Position numbers and translations under genes: made by a program
Shown here: positions 26,390 through 35,496 of the stretch, piece after piece
How the letters are laid out: every line of letters begins with the position of its first letter
Numbering within the stretch: position 1 is the first letter of the stretch
The notes under the pieces: generated by a model
The model's input: the letters and a program-made list of their open reading frames with translations, nothing else
Databases searched by the model: none
What the model was told of the DNA's origin: nothing
From: DASZBX01 sp035943635
GTDB taxonomy: Bacteria; Actinomycetota; Actinomycetes; Streptomycetales; Catenulisporaceae
Reading direction: 5' to 3'
Length of the DNA stretch: 64,000 bases
NCBI GenBank assembly: GCA_035943635.1
Contig: DASZBX010000081.1
Coordinates: forward strand, 4,059 to 68,058

Positions 26390-27702
26390 GCGAGCACGCA
26401 GGGATGGACCAGGTAGGCGCCGAGCCAGCCTTCCCGGTCGCCGTCCTTGGCCGCTATCGCCCGGCCCGCCAGCCGGTCCCGCTCGGCCCGCAGGTGTAGA
26501 CCGAAGGTGGGGCTGTTCAGCCGGGCGTCGGCGGTGGGCAACTGCACCTGGGCGTACACGCGCAGGTCCCAGAGCTGGGAGGCGGTGGCCGGTGCGGTGA
26601 CTGCGGGGCCGTCGGCTAGGCGGATCTGCACCTGACCGTCGGCGAGGATCCTGAGTTGGAGCGGGATCTCGCCGTCCGGGGTGCTGATCTGCCCGGACCA
26701 CTCGCCCGGCCCGAGCACCATCGGGCTGATCTGTTCGGTGACCGGGTTGATCTGGTCCCGGGAGAAGCCGGGCACCAGGATGCCCATGAGGCCGTCCACG
26801 ATCGAGTCCCGGGCCGCCTTGTTCGTCGAGTTGGCCAGCACCGCGACCGACAGGTCCCGCTCGGGGACCTCGATCATCATCGCGGCGACCCCGCCCATGC
26901 CGCCGCCGTGGCTGCGTACCACCGGTCCGGCGCCGCGCGAGACGATCCGGCCGAGGCCGTAGCCGACATGGTCGTTGATCGGCACGGCGTCGTGCATGGC
27001 CGCGAGCGTGGCCGGCGCGAGCAGGCGTGATCCGGTCCGGGCGAACAGTGCGACGTCCCCGGCGCTCGCCCACCCGGCTCCCGCCGCGGGATGGCCGCTG
27101 ACGTAGGTGGGGTACTCGCGGCCGTCGGCGGAGTAGCGCCGGGCTACGGGCGCCGACCCGGTGTAGGTCGGCCCGTATCCGAAACTGGTCAGGCCCAGCG
27201 GCTCGGCGATCCGCTCGCGCAGGTAGTCGCCGAGGTCCTGGCCGGTCGCGGCCTGCACCAGCCGGCCCAGTTCCTGGTAGCCGAGGTTGGAGTACTCGAA
27301 GTCGGTACCCGGCACCCGGACGAGCGTGCGGTAGCGGTCGATGTCGATGGGCAGCGGGCCGGGGCCATAGTGGAAGTTGTAGTACGCCGGAAACCCGCCC
27401 CGGTGCTGGAGCAGTTGGCGCGCAGTCGGTGCGGTCCACTGGAAGGTGCCGGGGATCGGGGCGTCGAGACCGAGCAGGCCCTCCTCGGCGGCCAGGCAGA
27501 CCGCCGTGGCGGTGAAGGCTTTGGTGACGGAGGCCAGTGCGTAGACCGTCTCCGGCGTGGCCGGCTGCCGGTCGGCGACGCTCGCCAGTCCGTAGGCCCG
27601 GTGGACCACGAGCTCGTCGCGGTCGGCCACCGCGACGGACACGGACGGACAGCCGTGCTCGGCCAACGCCTGCACACACAACTCGTCGATCTCCGCCAGC
27701 AC
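26386..27702 (-). CDS. Serine hydrolase of the beta-lactamase class C fold
   Basis: A 438-aa protein with the three catalytic motifs of penicillin-binding-type serine hydrolases: SVTK (Ser near residue 59), YSN near residue 136 and HGG near residue 262. There is no signal peptide, so it probably acts in the cytoplasm as an esterase or peptidase rather than as a lactamase. A C-terminal lipocalin-like beta region of about 110 residues follows the catalytic domain, as in many EstB-like proteins. The GTG start has GGGAGG about nine bases upstream. Confidence 0.87.
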   Translation of the reverse strand: MLAEIDELCVQALAEHGCPSVSVAVADRDELVVHRAYGLASVADRQPATPETVYALASVTKAFTATAVCLAAEEGLLGLDAPIPGTFQWTAPTARQLLQHRGGFPAYYNFHYGPGPLPIDIDRYRTLVRVPGTDFEYSNLGYQELGRLVQAATGQDLGDYLRERIAEPLGLTSFGYGPTYTGSAPVARRYSADGREYPTYVSGHPAAGAGWASAGDVALFARTGSRLLAPATLAAMHDAVPINDHVGYGLGRIVSRGAGPVVRSHGGGMGGVAAMMIEVPERDLSVAVLANSTNKAARDSIVDGLMGILVPGFSRDQINPVTEQISPMVLGPGEWSGQISTPDGEIPLQLRILADGQVQIRLADGPAVTAPATASQLWDLRVYAQVQLPTADARLNSPTFGLHLRAERDRLAGRAIAAKDGDREGWLGAYLVHPCVLA

Positions 27703-27781
27703 GCGGCCGGCCTCCCGTTCGCCAAGGACCTGCCGAACCAGGCCGCTCGCCTCAGCCCGGCTCAGGGGTGGTCGGCCCGGC

Positions 27782-28417
27782 TCAGATCAGGCCGGCCAGC
27801 GACGCCGACCCCTGGAGCTGGGACTGCGACTGCGGCGGCTGGCTGGCGTGGATCAGGTCCGACTCGTCCGGCAGCCTACGCTCCACGTCCTGGGCGATCG
27901 ACTCCAGCACCGCCTTCAGGTGCGCCTTCGTCACCCGGGCCATGCTGCGCAGGTACTCCATCTCGGCCGCCTTGGCCGCGAGCTGGTCCGGGCCGGCCGC
28001 CTGCAGCGCCTGCTGGTGCTGGCGCTCGACCTCCTCGACCTGGGCCCGCACCTGGGACAACAGGTTCCCGGCCCAGGCCCGGGCGTTGCCGACGATCGCC
28101 TGCGCCTGCTGCGAGGCGGCCGCGATCTGGGCGTCGGCGATCCGCTGCGCGTCGGTGACCACGGCGATCGCCCGGGGCGTGGCGTAGCCGACGTCGTCCA
28201 CGCCGTTCGCCTTGCGCCACTTGCGCAGCCGTTCGATCTCGGCCCGCAGCTCGGCCTCGCGCTGCTGCTGGTTGGCCACGTCCCGGGCCAGGCTCAGCAG
28301 CACGGCCTGGACCTGCTCGGGCTGGTAACCGCGGCGGCCCACCCCGGTCAGGGCGAACTCGACCCCGCGGATCTGCGCGGGCGACCACGGCAGGTCCTCG
28401 GCCGGATCCTGACTCAT
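27782..28417 (-). CDS. DivIVA-like coiled-coil protein
   Basis: A 211-aa protein. Its N-terminus (IRGVEFALTGVGRRGYQPEQ) resembles the DivIVA membrane-targeting motif with the GYxxxxV turn. Coiled-coil segments follow (about residues 45-70 and 115-175) and a Gln/Ser-rich tail. DivIVA relatives organise poles or scaffold enzymes at the membrane. The ATG at 28417 has GGAGG upstream and overlaps the flavohaemoglobin-like gene by four bases. Being the third gene of a globin operon is its notable feature; any role in placing the globins is inference. Confidence 0.78.
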   Translation of the reverse strand: MSQDPAEDLPWSPAQIRGVEFALTGVGRRGYQPEQVQAVLLSLARDVANQQQREAELRAEIERLRKWRKANGVDDVGYATPRAIAVVTDAQRIADAQIAAASQQAQAIVGNARAWAGNLLSQVRAQVEEVERQHQQALQAAGPDQLAAKAAEMEYLRSMARVTKAHLKAVLESIAQDVERRLPDESDLIHASQPPQSQSQLQGSASLAGLI

Positions 28418-29571
28418 GTGCCTGCCTCCCATGCCGCCGGGGGCCGGGTGCCGGCCGCCCACCAGTGCTCGAAATGGATCTGTTCGGGGGCGTAGCCGTA
28501 CTCGGCCAGCCGGTTCAGGCTGGCGGTGGTCATGTCCGGCGAGCCGCAGAGGAACACCTCGGCGTGCCGGGCCGGGCCGGCCCGCAGCGCCTCGTCCACC
28601 GCGTTGCCGGCCGGGCCGCGCCACAGCGGGTCGTCGGACACCACCGGGGCGACCGACAGCCAGGGGTTGCGGTCCGCCAGCGCGGAGAGCGCGGGCAGGT
28701 CGTACAGGTCCGAGCCGTAGCGCACCCCGTGGATCAGCCAGACCGGCTCGTTCGAGCCGCCGCGCCGGATCACCGAGTCGACCAGGGCCTTGAGCGGGGC
28801 CAGCCCGGTCCCGCCGGCGATCAGCACCAGCGGCACGCCCGGTTTGGCCGTCTCCAGCAGCAGCCGGTCGCCCAGCGGCGGGCCGAGCCGCAACCGGTCG
28901 CCGACCCGGGCCTGGTAGGTCAGCGCGCCGGAGACCAGGCCGCCGTCCAGGGCGCGCACGTGCAGTTCGATCAGCCCGTCCTCGCGCGGCGCGTTCGCCG
29001 GGGAGTAGAACCGCCACAGCCGGGGCAGCGCGGCCGGGAACTCCACCGACAGCGACTGGCCGGGCAGGTAGCCGATCGGGGACTCCGGGCGCAGGTAGAC
29101 CACCGCGACGTCCGCGGTGCGCCGCTCGTACGCGATGATGTCGGCCTCCCAGGACGCCGGGCCGGTGGCCTCGGCCGCGGCCTGGGTCATCACCTGGGCG
29201 ACCAGTCCGTACGCCTCGGTCCAGTCGGCCTCGACCTGCGGGGTCCACTCGGCGCCGAGGAAGGCCTCGAGGGTCGCCAGCAGCGACCCGCCGACCGCGG
29301 GGTAATGCTCGGCGACGACCGCGAACCGCCGGTGGTCGCTGCCGAGCCCGCGCAGGAACGGCACCAGCGTGTCCAGGTCGTCGACGCTCGTGATGATCTG
29401 GGCCAGCGCCCCGACCAGCCGGTCGCGCTGCATGGCCATGGTGGCCGGGAACATCGGCCGCACTTCGGGGTGGGACAGGAACAGGTGACCGTAGAAATAC
29501 GAGGGCACCTGGTCGCCGTGGCCGGCGACCCGGGCCCAGGTCTCGCGCAGTCGGGCTACGTCGACTGCCAT
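28414..29571 (-). CDS. Flavohaemoglobin-like protein (globin plus FAD/NAD reductase)
   Basis: A 385-aa protein. A globin domain (about residues 1-140) has FYGHLF, PMFP for the CD corner and HRRFAVVAEHYPAVG, whose first His is the likely haem ligand. An FAD-binding barrel follows with RFYSPANAP, then an NAD domain with IAGGTGLAPLKALV and FLCGSPDM. Flavohaemoglobins convert nitric oxide and oxygen to nitrate. The globin part is more divergent than in Hmp. It starts three bases after the truncated haemoglobin stop and overlaps the DivIVA-like gene, so the three form one operon. Confidence 0.86.
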   Translation of the reverse strand: MAVDVARLRETWARVAGHGDQVPSYFYGHLFLSHPEVRPMFPATMAMQRDRLVGALAQIITSVDDLDTLVPFLRGLGSDHRRFAVVAEHYPAVGGSLLATLEAFLGAEWTPQVEADWTEAYGLVAQVMTQAAAEATGPASWEADIIAYERRTADVAVVYLRPESPIGYLPGQSLSVEFPAALPRLWRFYSPANAPREDGLIELHVRALDGGLVSGALTYQARVGDRLRLGPPLGDRLLLETAKPGVPLVLIAGGTGLAPLKALVDSVIRRGGSNEPVWLIHGVRYGSDLYDLPALSALADRNPWLSVAPVVSDDPLWRGPAGNAVDEALRAGPARHAEVFLCGSPDMTTASLNRLAEYGYAPEQIHFEHWWAAGTRPPAAWEAGT

Positions 29572-29574
29572 CCC

Positions 29575-29979
29575 TCAGCTGCCCTCGGCCTGGGCCGGCT
29601 CGACGATCGTCTCGCGGACGGACTCCAGGATCTGGCCCACCTGCGCGACGATGTCGCCGGGGACGTCGAACTCGCCGAGGATCGCGATCAGGTGCGCCCC
29701 GACCCGGTCGTAGTCGGCGTCGGTGATGCCCAGGCCGGCGTGCGCCTCGCCGAGTTCGCGGCCGGTGTAGTCGGCCGGCCCGCCGAGCACCTGGGAGAGC
29801 AGCGCGGCCATGTGCGCCCGGAGCTTGGACAGCTCCACGCCCTCGAAGAACCGGGAGAGCTCCGGGTCGGCGGTCAGCTCCTCGTAGAGCCGGCCGACCA
29901 CGGCCTTGACCGCCGGGCCGCCGCCGACCCGCTGGTAGGCGCTCGGGGTCTCTTCGACTTCTTCTATGGTAGTGGTCAT
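29575..29979 (-). CDS. Group 1 truncated haemoglobin
   Basis: A 134-aa globin of the trHbN class. It contains YQRVGGGPAVKAVVGRLYEE, the distal/CD region FFEGVELSKLRAHM, the GGPADYTGRELGEAH turn that precedes the E-F region, and the His in EAHAGLGI, the likely proximal ligand. Such proteins bind oxygen and NO and often detoxify NO. The ATG at 29979 was chosen because homology starts there; residues encoded further upstream are unlike the family. It leads a three-gene operon. A perfect palindrome lies 113 bases upstream. Confidence 0.88.
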   Translation of the reverse strand: MTTTIEEVEETPSAYQRVGGGPAVKAVVGRLYEELTADPELSRFFEGVELSKLRAHMAALLSQVLGGPADYTGRELGEAHAGLGITDADYDRVGAHLIAILGEFDVPGDIVAQVGQILESVRETIVEPAQAEGS

Positions 29980-30551
29980 CAGGCATCTACCTTTCCAGCT
30001 CGACAGTGGTTCTCGTCCCCGGACCGGACTTCGTTGTCTGACACCGGCGGGCGCCGGGGCCGTGGCGCGCGTGAATCCTATTTGGAACGCGATTGCAGCC
30101 ACAAGGGCTGCAATGCCGAAATAACCCGCCCGGCCACATCCCGACTCAACGCCCCAGGTGGCGGCGGGAAATTCATTCGTCCTGCATTGGGCCGGTCACC
30201 GGCGGCGCCCCTTACCGCCGGGGCTGTTCTTTCGGTGTGATAGGGTCTTGCTCACATTATCGCTGCTCACAAGGCTTTTTGGGCCGCTCTCAGTCTTCGG
30301 GTAGGTGGCGGGGCGAGCAGGGACAGGGCGATTTCGCTGCCGGAATATCACTCCCCTGCTGGTGAGCGCAGTGGCGGCCGGGTTGCCGACAGCGGGATAT
30401 TCCGAGAAGGGCCGGGCGGCCCGGGCGCGCAGCCTGTTAGTCCGCTTCCCGGTTTCGGAGGAATGACGAAGTACTCGAATTCTCTTCGGATATCTCATGG
30501 ATCTGCGATCCTGGACGGAGAACGGCCGTCTGACAGGGGAGCCAGGGATCC
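29980..30551. other. Divergent intergenic region of the globin operon
   Basis: No gene is supported in these 572 bases. They should hold the promoters of the globin operon (leftward) and of the membrane-protein pair (rightward). The standout element is the palindrome at 30092-30114. The sequence right of about 30230 is more AT-rich than its surroundings. Confidence 0.6.
30092..30114. promoter_or_regulatory. Perfect palindrome upstream of the globin operon
   Basis: ATTGCAGCC and GGCTGCAAT form 9-base arms around ACAAG. It lies 113 bases before the truncated haemoglobin start and over 400 bases from the rightward gene. It is the right size for a dimeric repressor or activator site, and could equally be a stem-loop in the leader. 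It does not match an NsrR or NorR site that I know. Confidence 0.45.
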
Positions 30552-31001
30552 ATGGACTTGCTGAGCGCGGTCGGCTTGGGAGCCGTCGGCGGAATGGTGG
30601 TGGAGGCGGTCAATCTGTACGGCCGGATCACCGGTTGGCAGAACGCCCGGCATGCGGCGCGCGGCCGGAAAGGCGCGCAATTGCCCGCCCTGGACCGGTA
30701 TATCGATGTTCCGGACGATTCGCTGGTCGCGGTGACCAGGTTGCTGATGGGCGCGGCGGCCGGGCTGCTGTTCCACTCCGAGGTGACCGGTGCCCCGGCG
30801 GTGGCGGTCGGCGCCTGCGCACCGGCGCTGTTACGGCAACTCGGCGCGTCCCGGAGCATCGGCGACATCGCGCTGGGCCAGGACGGCCCGTACCGGGCGC
30901 CGGATGAACGGCCGACCGAGGTGGCGACGGATTCGTCGGGCGCATCCGAGGGTTCATCGCTGCCCTCGACCGCGACCCCGAGCGTGGAGCCCGCCCAATG
31001 A
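30552..31001 (+). CDS. Small membrane-associated protein of unknown function
   Basis: A 149-aa protein that I do not recognise. The N-terminal segment (MDLLSAVGLGAVGGMVVEAV) and a second one around residues 60-95 are hydrophobic enough for membrane helices. The last 40 residues are acidic and Ser/Thr-rich, probably disordered. The ATG has a G-rich ribosome site. Its stop overlaps the ATG of the next gene by four bases, so it works with that surface protein. Confidence 0.65.
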   Translation: MDLLSAVGLGAVGGMVVEAVNLYGRITGWQNARHAARGRKGAQLPALDRYIDVPDDSLVAVTRLLMGAAAGLLFHSEVTGAPAVAVGACAPALLRQLGASRSIGDIALGQDGPYRAPDERPTEVATDSSGASEGSSLPSTATPSVEPAQ

Positions 31002-31942
31002 GCCGGGCGTCGTTGGGCCGGAGGTACTGGGCCTCGCTGATCGGGGCGGCGCCCGCTTCGGCCGGGCCGGAGTCGGGGTCGGTACGGTCCGCGGCAGGTC
31101 CGGCAGCGGCTCCTGCTCCGGCGGCGGCCTCGGCGAAATACAGCCTTTGGCGACGGTATGTAGCGTCGCTTCTCGGCGTCCCACTGCACTACGCGCCGCG
31201 GAGTACACCGCCCGCAGAGGTTCCCGCCCACAGGCCGCACGCTCAGCCCACAGTGCCCACCAGACAGCCATCCCCACCCATGGCAATGTGGAAGTTGGAT
31301 CCTATCCACGCGCAGCAGCCTCGCCCGGCCCCCACGTACGGGAGTGTGCCTGCTCCTGTCTCCCGGCCCCGGAGAAGCCTGTTCGCCATCGCCGCCGCCG
31401 TGGTCATCGTCGGCGGAGCGGGATTCGTCATCGCACGGCAGAACCCGTCGCCCGGACCGCCGGTCGGCGCCGAGAGCCTTCCGACTTCCGGCGGGGCGGC
31501 CACAACTGAGCCCGAGGGCGGGGCCGGGCTCGTTTTTTTGTCAGACTTGGTTCCCGTGTCCGGCGAATTTTTGTCTGAAGACACGCTCCCCAGCATCGAG
31601 GGCCGGTTCCGGCCGGACGCCATCGCTCAAGATCTCGGCTGTGTGCCGTCCGGGCAAGTCACCTACGATCTCGGCGGGCAGTACTCAGATTTCGACGGAC
31701 TGCTCGGGATCGACGTCCAGGGCGGCCCGGCGATCTCCGGGCCCACCGTCAAAATCCTCGGTGACGACGAGGTACTCGCGACGTTCGCACCGACTTCGGC
31801 TACCTCAGACACGTTCTCCATCACCGTCTCCGCCGTATCGCAGCTCACCATCGAATGGTCGTACCCGATACCGAGCAGCACACAGGGCTCCGCTACTTGC
31901 ACACCGGTCGGCGCTCTTGTCGTGGACGGCGCGCTCGGCTGA
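30998..31942 (+). CDS. Single-pass membrane protein with an NPCBM-like outer domain
   Basis: A 314-aa protein. A Pro/Ala-rich N-terminal region of about 125 residues contains two copies of a short motif, RRYWASLIG (residues 8-16) and RRYVASLLG (about 52-60). One transmembrane helix follows (LFAIAAAVVIVGGAGFVIA). The outer part ends in a beta-rich domain with LVPVSGEF, VTYDLGGQYSDFDGLLGID and VKILGDDEVLATF, like the NPCBM carbohydrate-binding family. It is translated with the upstream gene. Function is unknown; surface sugar binding linked to a cytoplasmic adaptor tail is a reasonable guess. Confidence 0.68.
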   Translation: MSRASLGRRYWASLIGAAPASAGPESGSVRSAAGPAAAPAPAAASAKYSLWRRYVASLLGVPLHYAPRSTPPAEVPAHRPHAQPTVPTRQPSPPMAMWKLDPIHAQQPRPAPTYGSVPAPVSRPRRSLFAIAAAVVIVGGAGFVIARQNPSPGPPVGAESLPTSGGAATTEPEGGAGLVFLSDLVPVSGEFLSEDTLPSIEGRFRPDAIAQDLGCVPSGQVTYDLGGQYSDFDGLLGIDVQGGPAISGPTVKILGDDEVLATFAPTSATSDTFSITVSAVSQLTIEWSYPIPSSTQGSATCTPVGALVVDGALG

Positions 31943-32411
31943 GAAACCAGGCATGCCCGGCAAACGCCGCCGGGTGTCGATACCTGTGGAAAATTGATGA
32001 GCCCCGCTGCTATCGAACACTCACACCGGCGCCACCGAACATTTCAGGCATGCTTCAAACAGCCTTCATACTCCCGCCCTGATCAGGCACGAACCGGCTC
32101 CGAGCCCTGAGCCGCCATCGCCCGGCCGCGCCGACCCAACAATCCTGCGCGAGAAAACACCAGGTGAAACCCACAACACCCACGCCCGCAGGAGATCGTC
32201 CCAGTCCGGCCCGACTTCCCGGCCGTGCCCGATCCGCAACGTACGCAGTCTTGACAAGGCCAACGCCCGGTGTATCAATAACAGACAGTTACAAACATTT
32301 TCCTCCGTACGACGCTCCGCTTTCCGTCACGAACGATCGTCCCGTCCGGCGCACCGGGGCACCGTCCGCCGACCGCGGGGCGACGTGTGACCCCCGAAAG
32401 GGACCGTACCT
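31943..32411. other. Upstream region of the GH59 gene
   Basis: These 469 bases hold no supported gene. A short stem (CCCGGC/GCCGGG, 31959-31978) just after the membrane-protein gene may be a weak terminator. The stretch around 32270-32310 is unusually AT-rich and probably contains the GH59 promoter. I found no clear sugar-repressor palindrome. Confidence 0.45.
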
Positions 32412-35228
32412 GTGACCAGAGTTCGTCTGCGAACTTCGCGCTACCCCCTGCTGATCGGCCTGTTCGCGCTGCTCGGCTCCCTCACGCTGGCCACCGGGGC
32501 CAGCGCGTCCGCGCCGGTCGCCGCCGCGGCCACCCCGGCGATCTCCACCACCATCTCGGCCAACGGCGCCAGCACCGGGCGCACCTTCGACGGTGTCGGC
32601 GCCATCTCGGGTGGCGGCGGCAACTCGCGGCTGCTGACCGACTACCCGGCCGCGCAGCAGAGCCAGATCCTGGACTACATGTTCAAGCCGGACTACGGCG
32701 CGAACCTGCAGATCCTGAAGGTCGAGATCGGCGGTGACGCGAACTCCACCGACGGCGCCGAGCCCTCGATCGAGCACACCTCGGGCAACGTGCAGTGCAA
32801 CACCGGCTACGAGTTCTGGCTGATGGAGCAGGCCAAGGCCCGCAACCCCAACATCAAGCTCTACGGCCTGGCCTGGGCCGCGCCCGGCTGGATCGGCGGC
32901 GGCAACTTCTGGTCCACCGACATGATCAACTACCTCGTCTCCTGGCTGGGCTGTGCCAAGGCCGACGGACTGACGATCAACTACCTCGGCGGCTGGAACG
33001 AGCGCGACTACAACATCGCCTGGTACGAGCAGCTGCGTTCGACCCTGAACAATGACGGCTACTCCGCGGTCCAGATCGTCGGCGCCGACAGCACCTGGAG
33101 CGTCGCCGACGACATGGCCTCGAACTCGGCGTTCAACAACGCGATCCAGGTCGTCGGATCCCACTACCCCTGTCAGGGCGGTGACGGCGGCAACGCGGAC
33201 ACCTGTTCGACCACGTCCAACGCGCTGTCGCTGAACAAGCCCTTGTGGGCCAGCGAAAACGGGTCGCAGGACATGACCACCGGCTCCCCGGCGCTGATCC
33301 GCTCGATCATCCGCGGGTACACCGACGCCCAGCTGACCGCGTACCTGAACTGGCCGCTGCTCGCCGCGATCACGCCGAACCTGCCGTACCCGACCGACGG
33401 CATGATCACCGCGCCGCAGCCGTGGTCCGGGGAGTACAGCGTCGGTGAGTCCACCTGGGCCACCGCGCAGGTCACCCAGTTCGCCCAGCCCGGCTGGAAG
33501 TTCCTGAACAACAACTCCGGCTCCGGCTACCTCGGCGGCAGCGAGAGCAACGGCTCGTACGTGACCCTGAAGTCCACGAACAACACCGACTACTCGACCA
33601 TCATCGAGACCACCACCGCGACCGCCGCGCAGACCGTCACGGAGAACGTCTCCGGCGGCCTGTCCACCGGCACCGTGCACGTGTGGTCGACCGACGTCAA
33701 CTCGCCGAGTTCGGCCACCGACTTCGTGCACAGCCAGGACATCACCCCGTCCAACGGCTCGTACACGCTGACCCTGCAGCCGGGCTACATCTACTCCATC
33801 ACCACCACCACCGGCCAGGGCAAGGGCACCGCGGCCTCGCCGGCCTCCTCCGCCCTGGCGCTGCCGTACAGCGACAGCTTCGACCAGGACGCGACCGGCA
33901 GCGAGGCGAAGTACCTGGCCGACATGCAGGGCGCCTACCAGGTCGAGCCCTGCTCCGCCGGCCGCTCGGGCCAGTGCGTGCAGCAGATGGCTCCGATCAA
34001 GCCGATCGAATGGCAGAGCGACTCGGACGCCTACGCCCTGCTCGGCGACACGACGTGGTCCAACTACACGGTCAGCGTCGACGTCGACATGCAGCAAGCC
34101 GGAACGGTCACGCTCCTGGGCCGCGCCAACACCCAGTCCCGGCCGCAGAGCGCGCAAGCCGCCTACCAGCTGCGGCTCAGTAACAGCGGCGCGTGGTCGA
34201 TCGCGAAGAACGACACGTCCAGCAATCTCACCACCCTCATCTCGGGCACGCACGCCGGGCTGAATCTGAACTCCTGGCACACGATCACGCTCGGGTTCTC
34301 CGGCAACACGATCACCGCGACGCTCGACGGGGCCACCCTGGGCACCACCACCGACACGTCGTACACCACCGGCCAGGTCGGGCTCGGCGTGGTCGGCTAC
34401 CAGACCGACCAGTTCGACAACCTGAAGATCACGGCCAATCCGGCCGGCAACCTCGGCGGCGTGATCAAGGGCCTGCAGTCCGGCAAGTGCGTCGACGTGC
34501 CGGCCTCCTCGCAGACCAACGGCGCGCTGCCCGCGCTGTGGGACTGCACCGGCGGCGCGAACCAGTTCTGGACCGCGACCCCGGCCAAGCAGCTGACGGT
34601 GTACGGCACCGCCAAGTGCCTGGACGCGGCCAACGCGGGCACCACCGACGGCACGCCGGTGGAGATCTGGGACTGCAACGGCGGCGGCAACCAGCAGTGG
34701 ACGATCAACGCCAACGGCAGCATCGTCGGCGTCGCGTCCGGCAAGTGCCTGGACGCGACCGGCGCCGCCACCGCCAACGGCACCGGACTGGAGCTGTGGG
34801 ACTGCAACGGCGGCAGCAACCAGGACTGGGCCCGCGGCAACATCACCTCCACGCTGGTCGGCGGGGCGTCCGGCCGCTGCATCGACGTGCCGGCCGGCAA
34901 CCAGACCAACGGCACCCGCCCGGCGTTGTGGGAATGCAGCGGCGCCAGCAACCAGGAGTGGAGCTCCACGGCGACCAACCAGCTCCAGGTGTTCGGCACC
35001 AAGTGCCTGGACATCGTCGGCGGCACCGCGGACGGTGCCGCGGTCGACATCTGGGACTGCAACGGCGGCAGCAACCAGCAGTGGGACGTCCAGTCCAACG
35101 GCACGGTCATCAACCCGGCCTCGGGTAAGTGCCTGGACGCGATCAACGCCGGAACGACCGACAACACCCAGTTGGAGATCTGGGACTGCAACGGCGGCGG
35201 CAACCAGGTCTGGAACCGCGGCTCGTAG
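32412..35228 (+). CDS. Secreted GH59 galactosylceramidase-like enzyme with two ricin-type lectin domains
   Basis: A 938-aa exported glycosidase. A signal peptide (cleavage after ASASAPVAAAA) precedes the GH59 barrel, with the acid/base Glu in GGWNERDY (near residue 197) and the nucleophile in LWASENGS (near residue 281). A laminin-G/ConA-like domain follows (about 490-670). Two complete ricin B trefoils then run from about 680 to the end, each with three QxW motifs (NQFW, NQQW, NQDW; NQEW, NQQW, NQVW). GH59 cleaves beta-galactosyl bonds, as in galactolipids or galactans. The GTG start has AAAGGGA upstream. Confidence 0.9.
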   Translation: MTRVRLRTSRYPLLIGLFALLGSLTLATGASASAPVAAAATPAISTTISANGASTGRTFDGVGAISGGGGNSRLLTDYPAAQQSQILDYMFKPDYGANLQILKVEIGGDANSTDGAEPSIEHTSGNVQCNTGYEFWLMEQAKARNPNIKLYGLAWAAPGWIGGGNFWSTDMINYLVSWLGCAKADGLTINYLGGWNERDYNIAWYEQLRSTLNNDGYSAVQIVGADSTWSVADDMASNSAFNNAIQVVGSHYPCQGGDGGNADTCSTTSNALSLNKPLWASENGSQDMTTGSPALIRSIIRGYTDAQLTAYLNWPLLAAITPNLPYPTDGMITAPQPWSGEYSVGESTWATAQVTQFAQPGWKFLNNNSGSGYLGGSESNGSYVTLKSTNNTDYSTIIETTTATAAQTVTENVSGGLSTGTVHVWSTDVNSPSSATDFVHSQDITPSNGSYTLTLQPGYIYSITTTTGQGKGTAASPASSALALPYSDSFDQDATGSEAKYLADMQGAYQVEPCSAGRSGQCVQQMAPIKPIEWQSDSDAYALLGDTTWSNYTVSVDVDMQQAGTVTLLGRANTQSRPQSAQAAYQLRLSNSGAWSIAKNDTSSNLTTLISGTHAGLNLNSWHTITLGFSGNTITATLDGATLGTTTDTSYTTGQVGLGVVGYQTDQFDNLKITANPAGNLGGVIKGLQSGKCVDVPASSQTNGALPALWDCTGGANQFWTATPAKQLTVYGTAKCLDAANAGTTDGTPVEIWDCNGGGNQQWTINANGSIVGVASGKCLDATGAATANGTGLELWDCNGGSNQDWARGNITSTLVGGASGRCIDVPAGNQTNGTRPALWECSGASNQEWSSTATNQLQVFGTKCLDIVGGTADGAAVDIWDCNGGSNQQWDVQSNGTVINPASGKCLDAINAGTTDNTQLEIWDCNGGGNQVWNRGS

Positions 35229-35272
35229 GCGGTAGCAGCTCTGGCTGGCAAGACAGTCACACTCGCCCGCCT

Positions 35273-35309
35273 GGGGCGCCTGCCTACGGATCACGTAGGC
35301 AGGCGCCCC
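35273..35309 (+). terminator. Perfect 16-bp hairpin after the GH59 gene
   Basis: GGGGCGCCTGCCTACG pairs fully with CGTAGGCAGGCGCCCC around the loop GATCA, 45 bases after the GH59 stop. It has no T-run. Length and position make it a convincing terminator. Confidence 0.8.
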
Positions 35310-35496
35310 CCGGGCGGGCGTTCGTCGTCCGCCGGTAGGCTGGGCAGGGCTGTACGGGTTGTTCTCGACGTGCGCCGGCCCGGGGCGTGCGGTCGAATGG
35401 TGGAGGCGGGGCGATCGGCGCTGCCGCCGGGCCGGGACCGTCCCGCGTCACCTCACCGCGCCCGGCGCGGGAGGGTCCACCGCGAAAGGGGCTGCC

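Noticed and set aside
32289..35294. A 1001-codon minus-strand open frame across the GH59 gene.
   Set aside because: The plus strand encodes an obvious GH59-ricin protein; the minus frame is Gly/Arg/Val-rich without domains.
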